DNA from: Christiangramia fulva
GTDB lineage: Bacteria; Bacteroidota; Bacteroidia; Flavobacteriales; Flavobacteriaceae
Reading direction: 5' to 3'
Assembly (NCBI RefSeq): GCF_003024155.1
Contig: NZ_CP028136.1
Span: 3,348,001 to 3,412,000 of the forward strand
DNA length: 64,000 nucleotides
The notes beneath the pieces were generated by a model. It had not been told where the DNA came from, ran no database searches, and saw only the letters and a list, made by a program, of their open reading frames with translations. A program made the position numbers and the translations under genes. Shown here piece by piece: positions 1-8,992 of the stretch. Within the stretch, counting starts at the first letter, position 1. Each line of letters opens with the position of its first letter.

Positions 1-2
1 AA

Positions 3-572
3 GGCAAATTTGATGAAGAAACGGAGCAGTATCTTAAATTTTTGATAGAATCTTCATATTCCCTTAGAAATTATGTTGACGGAATTCTGAGTTTTTATCG
101 CAGTGACCACGTGCTTGAAAAAGATTATGAAGACGTGGATCTTCATAAAATGTTGAAAGGGATCGCCGATCTTTACCAGGTTGCCGATGATATCAAAATT
201 AATTATCCCGACGATGTTCTTTTAAGAAATGTCAATAAAGCAGCCCTCACCCAGGTTTTTATGAACCTTATAAGTAATGCCTTAAAATATAATGATAAGG
301 AAATCAGGGAGGTAAACATCAGTTTTAAGAAAAAAGAGAAATATTATATTTTTTCTGTAAAAGATAACGGCAAAGGTATTCCAAAAGACAAGTTCAAGGA
401 GATCTTTGAAATTTTCACCACTCTTGATGCTACCGACAGGCAGGGGAATCCCGGAAGCGGCATTGGCCTTGCGACCGTGAAAAAACTTGTTGAATCTATG
501 GGTGGTGAGGTAAAAATAGACTCCACTCCCGGCAAGGGCAGCACCTTTACTTTCAGCATAAAAAGAAGGTAG
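3..572 (+). CDS. Sensor histidine kinase, C-terminal part (5' end outside window)
   Basis: The reading frame is open from the first bases of the window, so the start lies upstream; a TTG at 42 is only an internal codon. The visible 189 residues hold the end of the dimerisation helices and a complete GHKL ATPase domain: N box (NLISNALKYN), G1 box (DNGKGIP) and G2 box (GSGIGLATVKKLVESMGG). It ends in KRR followed by a stop. By family knowledge it autophosphorylates a histidine located upstream and passes the phosphate to a response regulator. The signal it senses cannot be read from this fragment. Confident as a histidine kinase, not as to its role. Confidence 0.9.
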   Translation, partial: GKFDEETEQYLKFLIESSYSLRNYVDGILSFYRSDHVLEKDYEDVDLHKMLKGIADLYQVADDIKINYPDDVLLRNVNKAALTQVFMNLISNALKYNDKEIREVNISFKKKEKYYIFSVKDNGKGIPKDKFKEIFEIFTTLDATDRQGNPGSGIGLATVKKLVESMGGEVKIDSTPGKGSTFTFSIKRR

Positions 573-620
573 CGCAAATTCGCTATTCATTTTCTATATT
601 TGAGAAACCTTTTTGCTGAT

Positions 621-2540
621 ATGCATTTTCTACACCCGGAATTACTTTATGCTTTTTTCCTGCTTCTAATTCCGCTGATTGTCCATCTCTTCAGGTTACG
701 TCGTTTCCAGAAAGAGGATTTCACCAATGTAAAATTTCTAAAAAAGGTTATTCAGGAAACCCGCAAAAGTTCCCGGCTTAAAAAATTTCTTGTGCTTTTT
801 AGCAGAATGCTTCTGCTTGCCTGCATCATTATAGCCTTTGCGCAACCTTATATTCCTCATGGTCCAGCATCTTCCCGGGAACCCAAACGCCTTGTTTTTC
901 TTGATAATTCCTTTAGTATGCAGGCGCCTTTAAATGACGTGACCTTGCTAAAGAACTCTCTCAATAGACTTTATGAAAGTCTGGGTGAAAACCTACAATT
1001 TGATCTTTTCACTAATGACCGTGAGTATTTCAATTTAAGTGCTTCCCAGTTAAAAAAGGAGCTTCAAAATGTCAATTTTACTCAGGAGAGATACGACTTC
1101 AGACAGCTTAGACTAAAGGCTGAAAATTATTTCAGAAAATATCCCAATTCGAAAAAGGAATTTATCTTGATCAGTGATTTTCAGCAAAATTTAGAAATAC
1201 CAACTGAATTACCAAAGGATAGCATCAGCTATACCTTTCTGGCCCAGACACCGGGAGATTTCTTTAACAGCAGCATTGATACCGCTTACATCGCTTCCAG
1301 CGATCCTGAAAGCATCAATTTAAAGTTTGGTCTTTCCGCCAGCGGAAACAGCGAGGAAGATTTTGCTGTATCGGTTTATGACGGCGATAGATTGCTCGGA
1401 AGAAATACAGTTAATTTTTCGGAAGAACAAAATACAGAGATCCAATTCAGGCTTCAAAATGAAAAAATAAACAACGGAATTATAAAAATCGAAGATTCCG
1501 GCCTTCTCTATGACAATCGACTTTTCTTCAATATTGGCGAAAAACAGCCGGTTAAAGTCGTGGTTATTTCTGATGCTCCGGCCAGTTTCCTGGAAAAGAT
1601 TTATACAAAACCAGAATTTGAAATTTCGGTCTTTTCGCCTACCCGAATTGATTTTAACCAGCTTAATTCGGCTAATCTTGTAATTCTGAGTGAGGTAGAA
1701 AATATTTCGGCTTCCCTCCTTAATAATCTTAAGAACATACATAAATCCGGAACCAGTCTGATAATTATTCCTCCGGAAAAGGCAGAAAATTATGCGTCTT
1801 TGCTGAATAATTTAGGATTCCCGGATTTTGGAGAAATTGTTCCAGCAGATAAGCTAATAACTGAAATTGAATTTGATCACCCGCTTTTAAGCGACGTATT
1901 CGAAGACCGCGTAGAGAATTTTGAATACCCGAAAGTTTCTAAATCCTTCCCCTTTAATTCTGGCAATCCGGTTCTTCGTTTTGCTGATGGCTCTCCCTTT
2001 CTTTCAGCGAATAATAATGTATTTATTTTCACGGCACCGCTTAACCGGGAGAATTCAAATTTTCTCAATTCGCCTTTGGTTGTTCCTGTTTTTTACAGTA
2101 TTGGTTTACAGTCTTTTAAAACCAATGATTTATACTATTTATCTAATACTCAAAACAATATTGATATTCCTGTGAAGATAGAAAATGATCATGTCCTGCA
2201 CCTGGTGAAAAACGACCTGGACCTCATTCCACAACAGCAGAATTTCAGCAACAAACTTGAAATACTTATTCCTTCAGAAAATCTTCCAGCCGGAAATTAT
2301 AAACTGATAAATAATGAAAATGAAACAGGAACGCTGTCTTTTAATTATGGCCGGGAAGAAAGCAAGTTGAAATATGCTTCTCTTCAAAATCTTAAAAATG
2401 CAAGGGTCAAAAAAGATATCAACGACTATTTTTCTGCTGCAATTGCATCGTCTCATATAACGCTGCTTTGGAAATGGTTTGTTATTTTTGCATTGATCTT
2501 TTTAGCGATTGAAATGCTCCTATTAAAATTCCTCAAATGA
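621..2540 (+). CDS. BatA-type N-terminal domain membrane protein with VWA-like region
   Basis: About 639 residues. I chose the ATG at 621 rather than the TTG at 600, because family members begin at this point (MHFLHPELLYAFF). Residues 1-80 form the BatA domain: a hydrophobic helix, a basic loop (HLFRLRRFQ) and a second membrane helix. A von Willebrand-like stretch follows (LVFLDNSFSMQAP, ISDF), in which the MIDAS-like DNSFS is retained. A last membrane helix lies near the C terminus (WKWFVIFALIFLAIEMLLLKF), so most of the protein should be periplasmic. Its stop overlaps the next start in an ATGA, so the two genes are probably co-translated. Specific function unknown. Confidence 0.8.
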   Translation: MHFLHPELLYAFFLLLIPLIVHLFRLRRFQKEDFTNVKFLKKVIQETRKSSRLKKFLVLFSRMLLLACIIIAFAQPYIPHGPASSREPKRLVFLDNSFSMQAPLNDVTLLKNSLNRLYESLGENLQFDLFTNDREYFNLSASQLKKELQNVNFTQERYDFRQLRLKAENYFRKYPNSKKEFILISDFQQNLEIPTELPKDSISYTFLAQTPGDFFNSSIDTAYIASSDPESINLKFGLSASGNSEEDFAVSVYDGDRLLGRNTVNFSEEQNTEIQFRLQNEKINNGIIKIEDSGLLYDNRLFFNIGEKQPVKVVVISDAPASFLEKIYTKPEFEISVFSPTRIDFNQLNSANLVILSEVENISASLLNNLKNIHKSGTSLIIIPPEKAENYASLLNNLGFPDFGEIVPADKLITEIEFDHPLLSDVFEDRVENFEYPKVSKSFPFNSGNPVLRFADGSPFLSANNNVFIFTAPLNRENSNFLNSPLVVPVFYSIGLQSFKTNDLYYLSNTQNNIDIPVKIENDHVLHLVKNDLDLIPQQQNFSNKLEILIPSENLPAGNYKLINNENETGTLSFNYGREESKLKYASLQNLKNARVKKDINDYFSAAIASSHITLLWKWFVIFALIFLAIEMLLLKFLK

Positions 2541-3790
2541 AGCTACTCTTAAAATCGGTGACTATCATCGACCCCCAATCTGCTCACCACAAAAAGAAAA
2601 CCGATATTTTCATCAAAGACGGTGTCATCGGGAAGATCGGAAAGAATATTTCCGAAAAGGCTGACCAAGAAATTCAGGTTAAGAATCTGCATGTTTCCAG
2701 GGGCTGGTTTGACAGTAGCGTGAGTTTTGGGGAACCCGGATTTGAAGATCGTGAAACCATTGCTAATGGTCTGGAGACCGCTGGAAAATCAGGATTTACC
2801 GCCGTGGTTTTGAATCCTTACACCCAGCCGGTGCTGGATCACAGCGGCAGTATAGCTTCGGTAAGGTCTAAAGCTGCAGGGCATCCCGTAAGCCTTTATC
2901 CTGCGGGTGCTTTGACGATAAAGAGCGAAGGCAAAGAACTGGCAGAACTCTTTGATATGCAGGAAGCCGGTGCCGTTAGCTTTTTAGATTACAAGCTCCC
3001 AATGGAAAATCCGAATTTGCTTAAGATCGCCCTTCAATATGCACGAAATTTCAATGCCGTGGTACAAAGTTTTCCGCAAGAGAACAGAATTGCCGGCCAC
3101 GGAATGGTGAATGAACACAAAAAAAGTACTTCCCTTGGTCTCAAAGGAATTCCGAATCTTGCAGAAGAACTGCAGGTTACCAGAGATCTTTATCTTCTGG
3201 AATATACCGGTGGAAAGCTTCATATTCCCACAATTTCTACTGAAAAATCGGTTAAACTTATCAGGGAAGCTAAGAAAAAAGGCCTTGATGTTAGTTGTAG
3301 CGTAAGCGTGCAGAATTTGCTTTTAGATGACGGTGAACTGGAAGATTTTAATACCAATGCTAAATTGCTTCCGCCACTTCGCACCAAAACTGATGTAAAA
3401 GCATTGTGGAAAGGCTTAAAAGACGGAACCATTGATATGGTTACCAGTGACCATAATCCTATTGATGTGGAGCATAAGAAAGTTGAATTTGATAATGCGC
3501 TTTTTGGAAGTATAGGGCTGGAATCGGCATTCGGAGCTTTGGCCACAGCGGCGAATATCGAAGAAGTTGTTAAATTCCTTACCTCCGGAAAAGAACGTTT
3601 CAATATTCCTAATTTTGCCATTGAGGAACAAAAACCTGCAGACCTGAGTTTATTTATTCCTGAGGTTGAATATGAATTTTCAGAAAACGATATTCATTCT
3701 TCATCGAAAAACAGCGTATTCCTTGGTAAAAAGCTCAAGGGAAAAGCATGGGGAATTATTACAGGTAAGGGAATCATAAAAAATCAGTAA
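2537..3790 (+). CDS. Dihydroorotase-like amidohydrolase, probably non-catalytic
   Basis: 417 residues of the cyclic amidohydrolase superfamily, length typical of class I dihydroorotase (third step of UMP synthesis). Fold landmarks are present: an N-terminal beta sandwich (VTIIDPQSAHHKKKTDIFIKDG), GEPGFEDRETIANGLETA, and TSDHNP near residue 304. The metal-binding DxHxH is D59-S-S-V-S63, so both histidines are gone. The usual HCED region reads VVQSFPQEN and the later His strand reads LHIPTIST. This resembles the known inactive DHOase partners that support aspartate transcarbamoylase in some bacteria, but that role here is inference. ATGA overlap with the BatA gene; DUF4870-like gene follows within 4 bases. 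Confidence 0.8.
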   Translation: MKLLLKSVTIIDPQSAHHKKKTDIFIKDGVIGKIGKNISEKADQEIQVKNLHVSRGWFDSSVSFGEPGFEDRETIANGLETAGKSGFTAVVLNPYTQPVLDHSGSIASVRSKAAGHPVSLYPAGALTIKSEGKELAELFDMQEAGAVSFLDYKLPMENPNLLKIALQYARNFNAVVQSFPQENRIAGHGMVNEHKKSTSLGLKGIPNLAEELQVTRDLYLLEYTGGKLHIPTISTEKSVKLIREAKKKGLDVSCSVSVQNLLLDDGELEDFNTNAKLLPPLRTKTDVKALWKGLKDGTIDMVTSDHNPIDVEHKKVEFDNALFGSIGLESAFGALATAANIEEVVKFLTSGKERFNIPNFAIEEQKPADLSLFIPEVEYEFSENDIHSSSKNSVFLGKKLKGKAWGIITGKGIIKNQ

Positions 3791-3794
3791 GATC

Positions 3795-4118
3795 ATGAGC
3801 AGCTCACCAGAAGGAAAAACTACCGCCATAGTCGCGTATATCACGATCATTGGCACCATCATCGCTTATTTTATGAATCTCGATCCCAAAGATCCCTTCG
3901 CCAGCTTTCACATTCGCCAGGCCTTCGGTCTTCATATCACCTTTTACCTGCTGGGAGCACTTATGGGGATGGTCCACAGCGGCTTTATCGTGGGTGCTTT
4001 CTACGCTTTCTTTTTTGTTCTTTGGATTTACGGACTTGTAGCCGGTGTTCAGGGAGAAATGAAGGAAATTCCGATCTTAGGCCCTTTATTTCAGAAATGG
4101 TTTAGTACAATTTCATGA
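3795..4118 (+). CDS. Small membrane protein, DUF4870-like
   Basis: 107 residues with three likely membrane helices (AIVAYITIIGTIIAYFM, FGLHITFYLLGALMGM, FIVGAFYAFFFVLWIYGLVAG). The first loop has an FASFHIRQAFGLH stretch and the C terminus ends with IPILGPLFQKWF; both are typical of the DUF4870/Tic20-like family. It lies between the dihydroorotase-like gene and the esterase gene, sharing ATGA with the latter, so all four genes from 621 to 4777 look like one operon. Function unknown; no catalytic motif is visible. Confidence 0.75.
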   Translation: MSSSPEGKTTAIVAYITIIGTIIAYFMNLDPKDPFASFHIRQAFGLHITFYLLGALMGMVHSGFIVGAFYAFFFVLWIYGLVAGVQGEMKEIPILGPLFQKWFSTIS

Positions 4119-4777
4119 TGGCTGCAAATCTTTCTTTAAAACATCTCGTTCGGAAACCAAAAAAAGAAACCACTGCAAAAGCTCCTGCTTTGATCATGTT
4201 GCATGGCTATGGCAGCGATGAAAACGACCTGTTCTCTTTTGCTGAAGAGTTGCCAGATGAACTTTTCATCATTTCTGCCAAAGCTCCTTTTCGTATGCAG
4301 CCGTTTGGAAATGCCTGGTATGCCATTCACTGGGATTCTACCGATGGGAAATTCAGCGATGATCAGCAGGCCATTGAATCAAGGGAACTTATAAAGAAAT
4401 TCATAGATGAAGTGGTTGACAATTATCCTGTAGATCCTGAAAACATCAACCTTTTAGGTTTTAGCCAGGGAAGTATCTTAAGTTATGCCGTCGCGCTTTC
4501 TTACCCTGAAAAGGTCAAAAATGTGGTTGCACTCAGCGGATACATCAATGAAGCCATTTTGAAGGAAGGCTTTGAGAACAATGATTTTTCTCAGCTTAAG
4601 TTTTACTGTTCTCACGGTTCTCAGGATCAGGTGATCCCCGTGGAATGGGCCCGAAAAACCAAACCTTTCCTCGATAAGCTGCAAATTGAGAATTCCTATT
4701 CCGAATTTCCCGTAGGTCACGGCGTTGCTCCGCAAAATTTCTGGGAATTTCGAGAATGGTTAGCCACGAGGATATAA
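4115..4777 (+). CDS. Alpha/beta hydrolase of the carboxylesterase/phospholipase family
   Basis: 220 residues, the usual size of the Abhydrolase_2 (YpfH/acyl-protein thioesterase) family. Visible are the oxyanion region LHGYGSDENDL, the nucleophile elbow GFSQGS (catalytic Ser), an Asp in HGSQDQVIPVEWA and the His in PVGHGVAP. No signal peptide, so a cytoplasmic esterase or thioesterase is expected; the natural substrate is not evident. Its last 18 bases overlap the convergent gene that ends at 4760. Confidence 0.87.
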   Translation: MMAANLSLKHLVRKPKKETTAKAPALIMLHGYGSDENDLFSFAEELPDELFIISAKAPFRMQPFGNAWYAIHWDSTDGKFSDDQQAIESRELIKKFIDEVVDNYPVDPENINLLGFSQGSILSYAVALSYPEKVKNVVALSGYINEAILKEGFENNDFSQLKFYCSHGSQDQVIPVEWARKTKPFLDKLQIENSYSEFPVGHGVAPQNFWEFREWLATRI

Positions 4778-5254
4778 AAAGGATTTTTCAGCAGTGAAAT
4801 TCAGCTTTCCATCCTCTCCTACTTCATAAGACAAAAAGACCTCACCCCAGTAAGTACCATCGGTAAAATCGGCAATGATCCATTTATGATTAAGGATCTT
4901 TATGCGATTGATCCGCATATTGCCTTCCATCCCCGCATAAGGAATAAGCGGATTATCCTCGTGGGCCTTATTTTGACTGATAATGGCATCTTCAATTTTT
5001 GAAATCAGGTTTTTAGTATCTATTCTTCTTTTTTCAAAATAAGAAATGGCTTCTTCGTTATTAGAAAGATTGAAGTAGTCATTACTTTCTATAGCCAATA
5101 AACTGTCATTTTCTTTTTTTGCCGCTTCCAGATCATTTTCAAGGGCGGTTATTTTTTCATCTTTATCACTGAGGATGCGCTTGTCATTCACATAAATGAA
5201 AAGGATAGACAGAAGTGCAAAAATGAATAAATAGATTAGAATTCGTTTACGCAT
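4760..5254 (-). CDS. Conserved hypothetical protein with N-terminal anchor
   Basis: 164 residues. An N-terminal helix (ILIYLFIFALLSILFIYV) anchors the protein. A short charged coiled coil follows (KDEKITALENDLEAAKKEND), then a globular part containing DFTDGTYWGEVFLSYEV. The start ATG directly follows the TAA of the upstream metallo-hydrolase gene with no gap, so the two should be translated together. I recognise no function. Its 3' end overlaps the convergent esterase gene by 18 bases. Confidence 0.7.
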   Translation of the reverse strand: MRKRILIYLFIFALLSILFIYVNDKRILSDKDEKITALENDLEAAKKENDSLLAIESNDYFNLSNNEEAISYFEKRRIDTKNLISKIEDAIISQNKAHEDNPLIPYAGMEGNMRINRIKILNHKWIIADFTDGTYWGEVFLSYEVGEDGKLNFTAEKSFLYPRG

Positions 5255-6016
5255 TTAAATCTTGATTTTAAGATTATCATAGGCCAGGTGAACATTAGGG
5301 GGTAATTTCGCCTCCACTTCATCGTGAAAGCCAAGCAAATGGCTTATATGGGTAAGATAAGCCTTTTCAGGTTTCACCCTATCGATGAATTCCAGTGCTT
5401 CTTCAAGATTAAAATGGGAATGATGAGGCTCAACGCGCAATGCATTCACCACTAAAACCTTTAATCCCTGAAGTTTCTCCACTTCTTGATCTTCTATAGA
5501 TTTTAAATCGGTGAGATAGGCAAATTCTTCCATCCTGAAACCAAATACCTGCAGGCGGTTATGCCAGAATTCAACAGGAATAATGTTAAGACCGTGAAAA
5601 TTGAAAGCCTTGTTCTCAATTTCATGTTCCTGCACTCCGGGTGCGCCGGGATATTTATTTTCAGTAGTAAAAATATAATCGAAACGCTTGCGAAGGGCCT
5701 TTAAAACCCTTTTGTGTGCAAAAACAGGAATATCGCCCTGGCGGAAGAAAAATGGCCTGATATCGTCTAATCCCGCTGTGTGATCGTTATGCTCGTGGGT
5801 AAAAAGAATGGCGTCGAGATGCTTTACATTATTAGCCAGCATCTGCTGCCTGAAATCGGGGCCGCAATCGATTAGAATATTATAATCGTTCCATTTAACC
5901 AGTACAGAGACTCTCAATCTTTTATCTTTTGGATTCTTGCTTAAACATACCGGATGTTCACTCCCAATTATCGGGATTCCCTGTGAGGTTCCTGTGCCTA
6001 AAAATGTTATTTCCAA
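5255..6016 (-). CDS. MBL-fold metallo-hydrolase, PhnP-like
   Basis: 253 residues. Metallo-beta-lactamase fold with the zinc motif THEHNDHTAG, a downstream EPHHSHFNLEEAL histidine cluster, an acidic ligand at YLTDLKS and a final LTHISH. The start (MEITFLGTGTSQGIPIIGS) matches the PhnP subgroup, whose studied members cleave cyclic phosphodiesters. There is no phn operon nearby, so the substrate in this organism is unknown. It sits directly upstream of the small anchored protein gene on the same strand. Confidence 0.87.
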   Translation of the reverse strand: MEITFLGTGTSQGIPIIGSEHPVCLSKNPKDKRLRVSVLVKWNDYNILIDCGPDFRQQMLANNVKHLDAILFTHEHNDHTAGLDDIRPFFFRQGDIPVFAHKRVLKALRKRFDYIFTTENKYPGAPGVQEHEIENKAFNFHGLNIIPVEFWHNRLQVFGFRMEEFAYLTDLKSIEDQEVEKLQGLKVLVVNALRVEPHHSHFNLEEALEFIDRVKPEKAYLTHISHLLGFHDEVEAKLPPNVHLAYDNLKIKI

Positions 6017-6052
6017 AAGGTGTTATTTTTGACACAAAAGTAATTATATTTT

Positions 6053-6082
6053 TTTGTATGCCTAGCGCTTTTAGTACTTTTG
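6053..6082 (+). promoter_or_regulatory. Bacteroidota-type promoter
   Basis: A TTTG at 6053-6056 is followed after 18 bases by TACTTTTG at 6075-6082. This fits the primary sigma factor pattern of this phylum (TTTG, about 19 bases, TAnnTTTG). Transcription would start about 30 bases before the ATG at 6119. Confidence 0.6.
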
Positions 6083-6118
6083 GGGTACACAAAGAAATGT
6101 TCATCAAAAAGAAAAATT

Positions 6119-7585
6119 ATGCCAATTACCATAATGGGCGACAAGGAATTTGAAAATGTTCCTTCGATTAACAGTAAAGCCCTTCGCATCAATTTAAATG
6201 AAAATATCTACGGAACATTTTCAGAAATTGGTGCAGGTCAGGAAACGGTAAGAAACTTTTTCCGGGCCGGTGGTGCCTCAGGTACGATTGCGAAAGCAAT
6301 GAGTGCCTACGACAAGGATTTTAGCGATGCTATTTATGGAGTTGAAAGCGATCGCCGTTATGTCACCGAGGCACGTTTAAAAAAGATGCTTTCTCATGAA
6401 ACCCGCCTTATTGAAGAAAGAATTTCTCGCGAAAAACATCCCAATAAACTCTTTTTTACCTACGCCAACACGGTTGCAACCATCGATTTTGCCAAGAAAT
6501 ATAAAGGTCACGGATGGGTAGGCATTCGATACCAGGTGGAACCAAAAGAAGATTATAACGAAATTATTCTTCACATTCGTTTTCACGAAAACGACGCACG
6601 TCACCAGCAGAATACACTTGGAATTTTAGGTGTAAATCTTATTTACGGTGCCTATTACAAGTATGATAATCCTAAAAAATTACTTCGATATCTTTACGAT
6701 CATATTGATAAAGACCAGATCGAGATCGATACCATCAATTTTTCCGGGCCGCGATTTGAAAATGTGGATAACCGCCTTATGAGCCTTCAGCTCGTTAAGA
6801 ACGGGATGACCGAAGCGGTAATGTTCGGACCTGACGGAAATAACGTGCTGCCGGCAAAAATCCTTTACAAAAAGAATATTCTTGCTCTTCGCGGTAGTTT
6901 CAGGCCTGTTACCAAGGTAAATATGGATATGTACGAGCGCTCCAAAGAGATGTTCTTCAGGGAAAGTAAAGTTTCCAAAGAAAATACGGAGATCATTTTT
7001 GAGATCACACTTTCCAATCTTCGGGCAGAAGGGGAAATTGACGAAAGAGATTTTATGGATCGCGCAGAGTTACTTTGTTCCTTAGGCCAGACCGTAATGA
7101 TCTCGAATTTCCAGGAATATTATCGCGTAGTTGAATACTTCTCAAGATATTCGAAACAGCGCATGGGATTAACCATGGGAGTTCAAAACCTTATAGATGT
7201 CTTCGACGAAAAATATTACCGCCACCTGAGCGGAGGTATCCTGGAAGCTTTCGGAAAGCTGTTTTTTAAAGATTTGAAGGTTTACCTCTATCCGCTTAAA
7301 GATCCGGATACGGGAGAAATTACTACCAGTGAGAACGTGAAAGTTCATCCGCGAATGAAAGAACTTTACAAATTCTTCAAGTATAACGGACGCGTAGAAG
7401 ATATCACTGATTACAATCCCGAAATCCTGGATATTTATTCACGTGAAGTGTTAAAAATGATCAGTGAAGGTAAAGATGGCTGGGAAGATATGTTACCAGA
7501 GAAAACTACAAAAATGATCAAAGAGCAGAATCTTTTCCATTATAAAGAAAGCAAGAAGAAAGCTGAGAACACACAGAAAGTTTAA
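6119..7585 (+). CDS. Conserved cytosolic protein of unknown function, 488 aa
   Basis: The ATG at 6119 (MPITIMGDKEFENVPSINSK) is preferred over one at 6080, which would start at the promoter itself. The protein is soluble, without signal peptide or membrane helix, and highly charged. Notable stretches are GGASGTIAKAMSAYDKDFSDA, HIRFHENDARHQQNTLGILG and LTMGVQNLIDVFDEKYYRHLSGG. I remember close relatives in many Flavobacteriia, often with misleading database names such as TonB-dependent receptor; nothing in the sequence supports an outer-membrane role. Monocistronic: own promoter upstream and a terminator 22 bases downstream. Confidence 0.85.
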   Translation: MPITIMGDKEFENVPSINSKALRINLNENIYGTFSEIGAGQETVRNFFRAGGASGTIAKAMSAYDKDFSDAIYGVESDRRYVTEARLKKMLSHETRLIEERISREKHPNKLFFTYANTVATIDFAKKYKGHGWVGIRYQVEPKEDYNEIILHIRFHENDARHQQNTLGILGVNLIYGAYYKYDNPKKLLRYLYDHIDKDQIEIDTINFSGPRFENVDNRLMSLQLVKNGMTEAVMFGPDGNNVLPAKILYKKNILALRGSFRPVTKVNMDMYERSKEMFFRESKVSKENTEIIFEITLSNLRAEGEIDERDFMDRAELLCSLGQTVMISNFQEYYRVVEYFSRYSKQRMGLTMGVQNLIDVFDEKYYRHLSGGILEAFGKLFFKDLKVYLYPLKDPDTGEITTSENVKVHPRMKELYKFFKYNGRVEDITDYNPEILDIYSREVLKMISEGKDGWEDMLPEKTTKMIKEQNLFHYKESKKKAENTQKV

Positions 7586-7606
7586 GTTTTTTTTCTACCT
7601 AAAAGT

Positions 7607-7638
7607 AAAGCTGCTCACGAAAATGAGCAGCTTTTTTT
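7607..7638 (+). terminator. Rho-independent terminator
   Basis: Perfect 11-bp stem (AAAGCTGCTCA with TGAGCAGCTTT), 6-base loop and a T run on the + strand. It ends the 6119-7585 gene and separates it from the convergent murA gene. Confidence 0.9.
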
Positions 7639-7664
7639 ATTTATTTTTTTGCAAAGAAAGAGAT

Positions 7665-8978
7665 CTACTCCAGTCTTTCAATTTTAGCTCCAATAGCCTT
7701 AAGTCTTTCTTCAATATTTTCATAACCACGATCGATCTGTTCGATATTATGAATGGTAGAAGTGCCTTTCGCCGAAAGTGCAGCAATTAAAAGAGAAATA
7801 CCCGCGCGAATATCTGGCGAGGTCATGGTAGTCGCTTTCAACTGAGATTTAAAATCGTGTCCGATCACTGTAGCACGGTGCGGATCACAGAGAATGATCT
7901 TTGCTCCCATATCTATAAGCTTATCTACAAAGAACAGCCTGCTTTCAAACATCTTCTGATGCACTAAAATACTACCCCTGGCCTGAGTAGCCACTACCAA
8001 AATTATACTTAAAAGATCGGGGGTAAAACCGGGCCATGGCGCATCACTAATGCTCATGATAGAACCATCTATAAAACTTTGAACCTCGTAACCCTCAGTA
8101 TGGGCAGGAATATGAATGTCATCTCCCTTTTTTTCTACGGTGATCCCAAGTTTTCTAAAGGTAGTGGGTATTATTCCCAACATTTCCCAGTTCACATTTT
8201 TAATGGTGATCTCGCTGCGGGTCATCGCCGCAAGACCTATCCAGGAACCAATCTCAACCATATCAGGCAAAATCGTGTGCTCGCAGCCACCAAGTTTTTC
8301 AACTCCTTCAATACTCAAAAGGTTAGAACCCACACCGCTTATTTTAGCGCCCATGGAATTCAGCATTTTACAAAGCTGCTGCAAATAGGGTTCACAGGCC
8401 GCGTTATAAATAGTGGTAGTGCCTTTGGCAAGAACGGCAGCCATTACAATATTGGCGGTGCCAGTAACCGAGGCTTCTTCAAGAAGCATGAAATCACCTT
8501 TCAATCCATTTGGTGCTTCAACGCCGTAAAACCTTTCTTCTTTATTATACCGAAAATTGGCTCCAAGTTTCATAAAACCCTCAAAGTGGGTGTCCAGTCT
8601 TCGTCTACCAATTTTATCACCTCCGGGTTTGGGAATAAAACCTTTTCCGAAGCGCCCAAGTAAAGGGCCCACGATCATAATAGAGCCTCTTAAGCCTCCC
8701 CCGTCTTTTTTAAATTGTTCACTGGAAAGATACTCCTGATCTAAATTATCACTTTTGAAGCTATAACTTCCCTTGCCAAGTTTTTCGATCTTGACACCGA
8801 GGTTTTTAAGAAGAGTGATAAGTTTATTAACATCCAGGATATCTGGAATGTTGTTGATCCTGACTTCTTCTTCGGTAAGTAAAACAGCGCATAAAATTTG
8901 GAGAGCTTCGTTTTTTGCACCCTGAGGCTGTATCTCCCCGCTTAAACGATGGCCGCCTTCAATTTGAAAAGTTCCCAT
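7665..8978 (-). CDS. murA: UDP-N-acetylglucosamine 1-carboxyvinyltransferase, Asp variant
   Basis: 437 residues, the EPSP synthase-like double inverse alpha/beta barrel. It transfers enolpyruvate from PEP to UDP-GlcNAc, the first committed step of peptidoglycan synthesis. Visible: K22-N23 near the start (GAKNEALQ), GGLRGSIMIVGPLLGRFG, the active-site loop PGGDKIGRRRLD, and SPDIRAGISLLIAAL near the end. The loop residue that is Cys115 in E. coli is Asp121 here, the natural variant known to resist fosfomycin alkylation. It is followed by a DUF4290 gene upstream on the same strand, 14 bases apart, suggesting co-transcription. Confidence 0.96.
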   Translation of the reverse strand: MGTFQIEGGHRLSGEIQPQGAKNEALQILCAVLLTEEEVRINNIPDILDVNKLITLLKNLGVKIEKLGKGSYSFKSDNLDQEYLSSEQFKKDGGGLRGSIMIVGPLLGRFGKGFIPKPGGDKIGRRRLDTHFEGFMKLGANFRYNKEERFYGVEAPNGLKGDFMLLEEASVTGTANIVMAAVLAKGTTTIYNAACEPYLQQLCKMLNSMGAKISGVGSNLLSIEGVEKLGGCEHTILPDMVEIGSWIGLAAMTRSEITIKNVNWEMLGIIPTTFRKLGITVEKKGDDIHIPAHTEGYEVQSFIDGSIMSISDAPWPGFTPDLLSIILVVATQARGSILVHQKMFESRLFFVDKLIDMGAKIILCDPHRATVIGHDFKSQLKATTMTSPDIRAGISLLIAALSAKGTSTIHNIEQIDRGYENIEERLKAIGAKIERLE

Positions 8979-8992
8979 TAAAAGTCAGAGAT

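Noticed and set aside
8079-8663. Plus-strand 194-residue frame
   Set aside because: Shadow of murA on the opposite strand.
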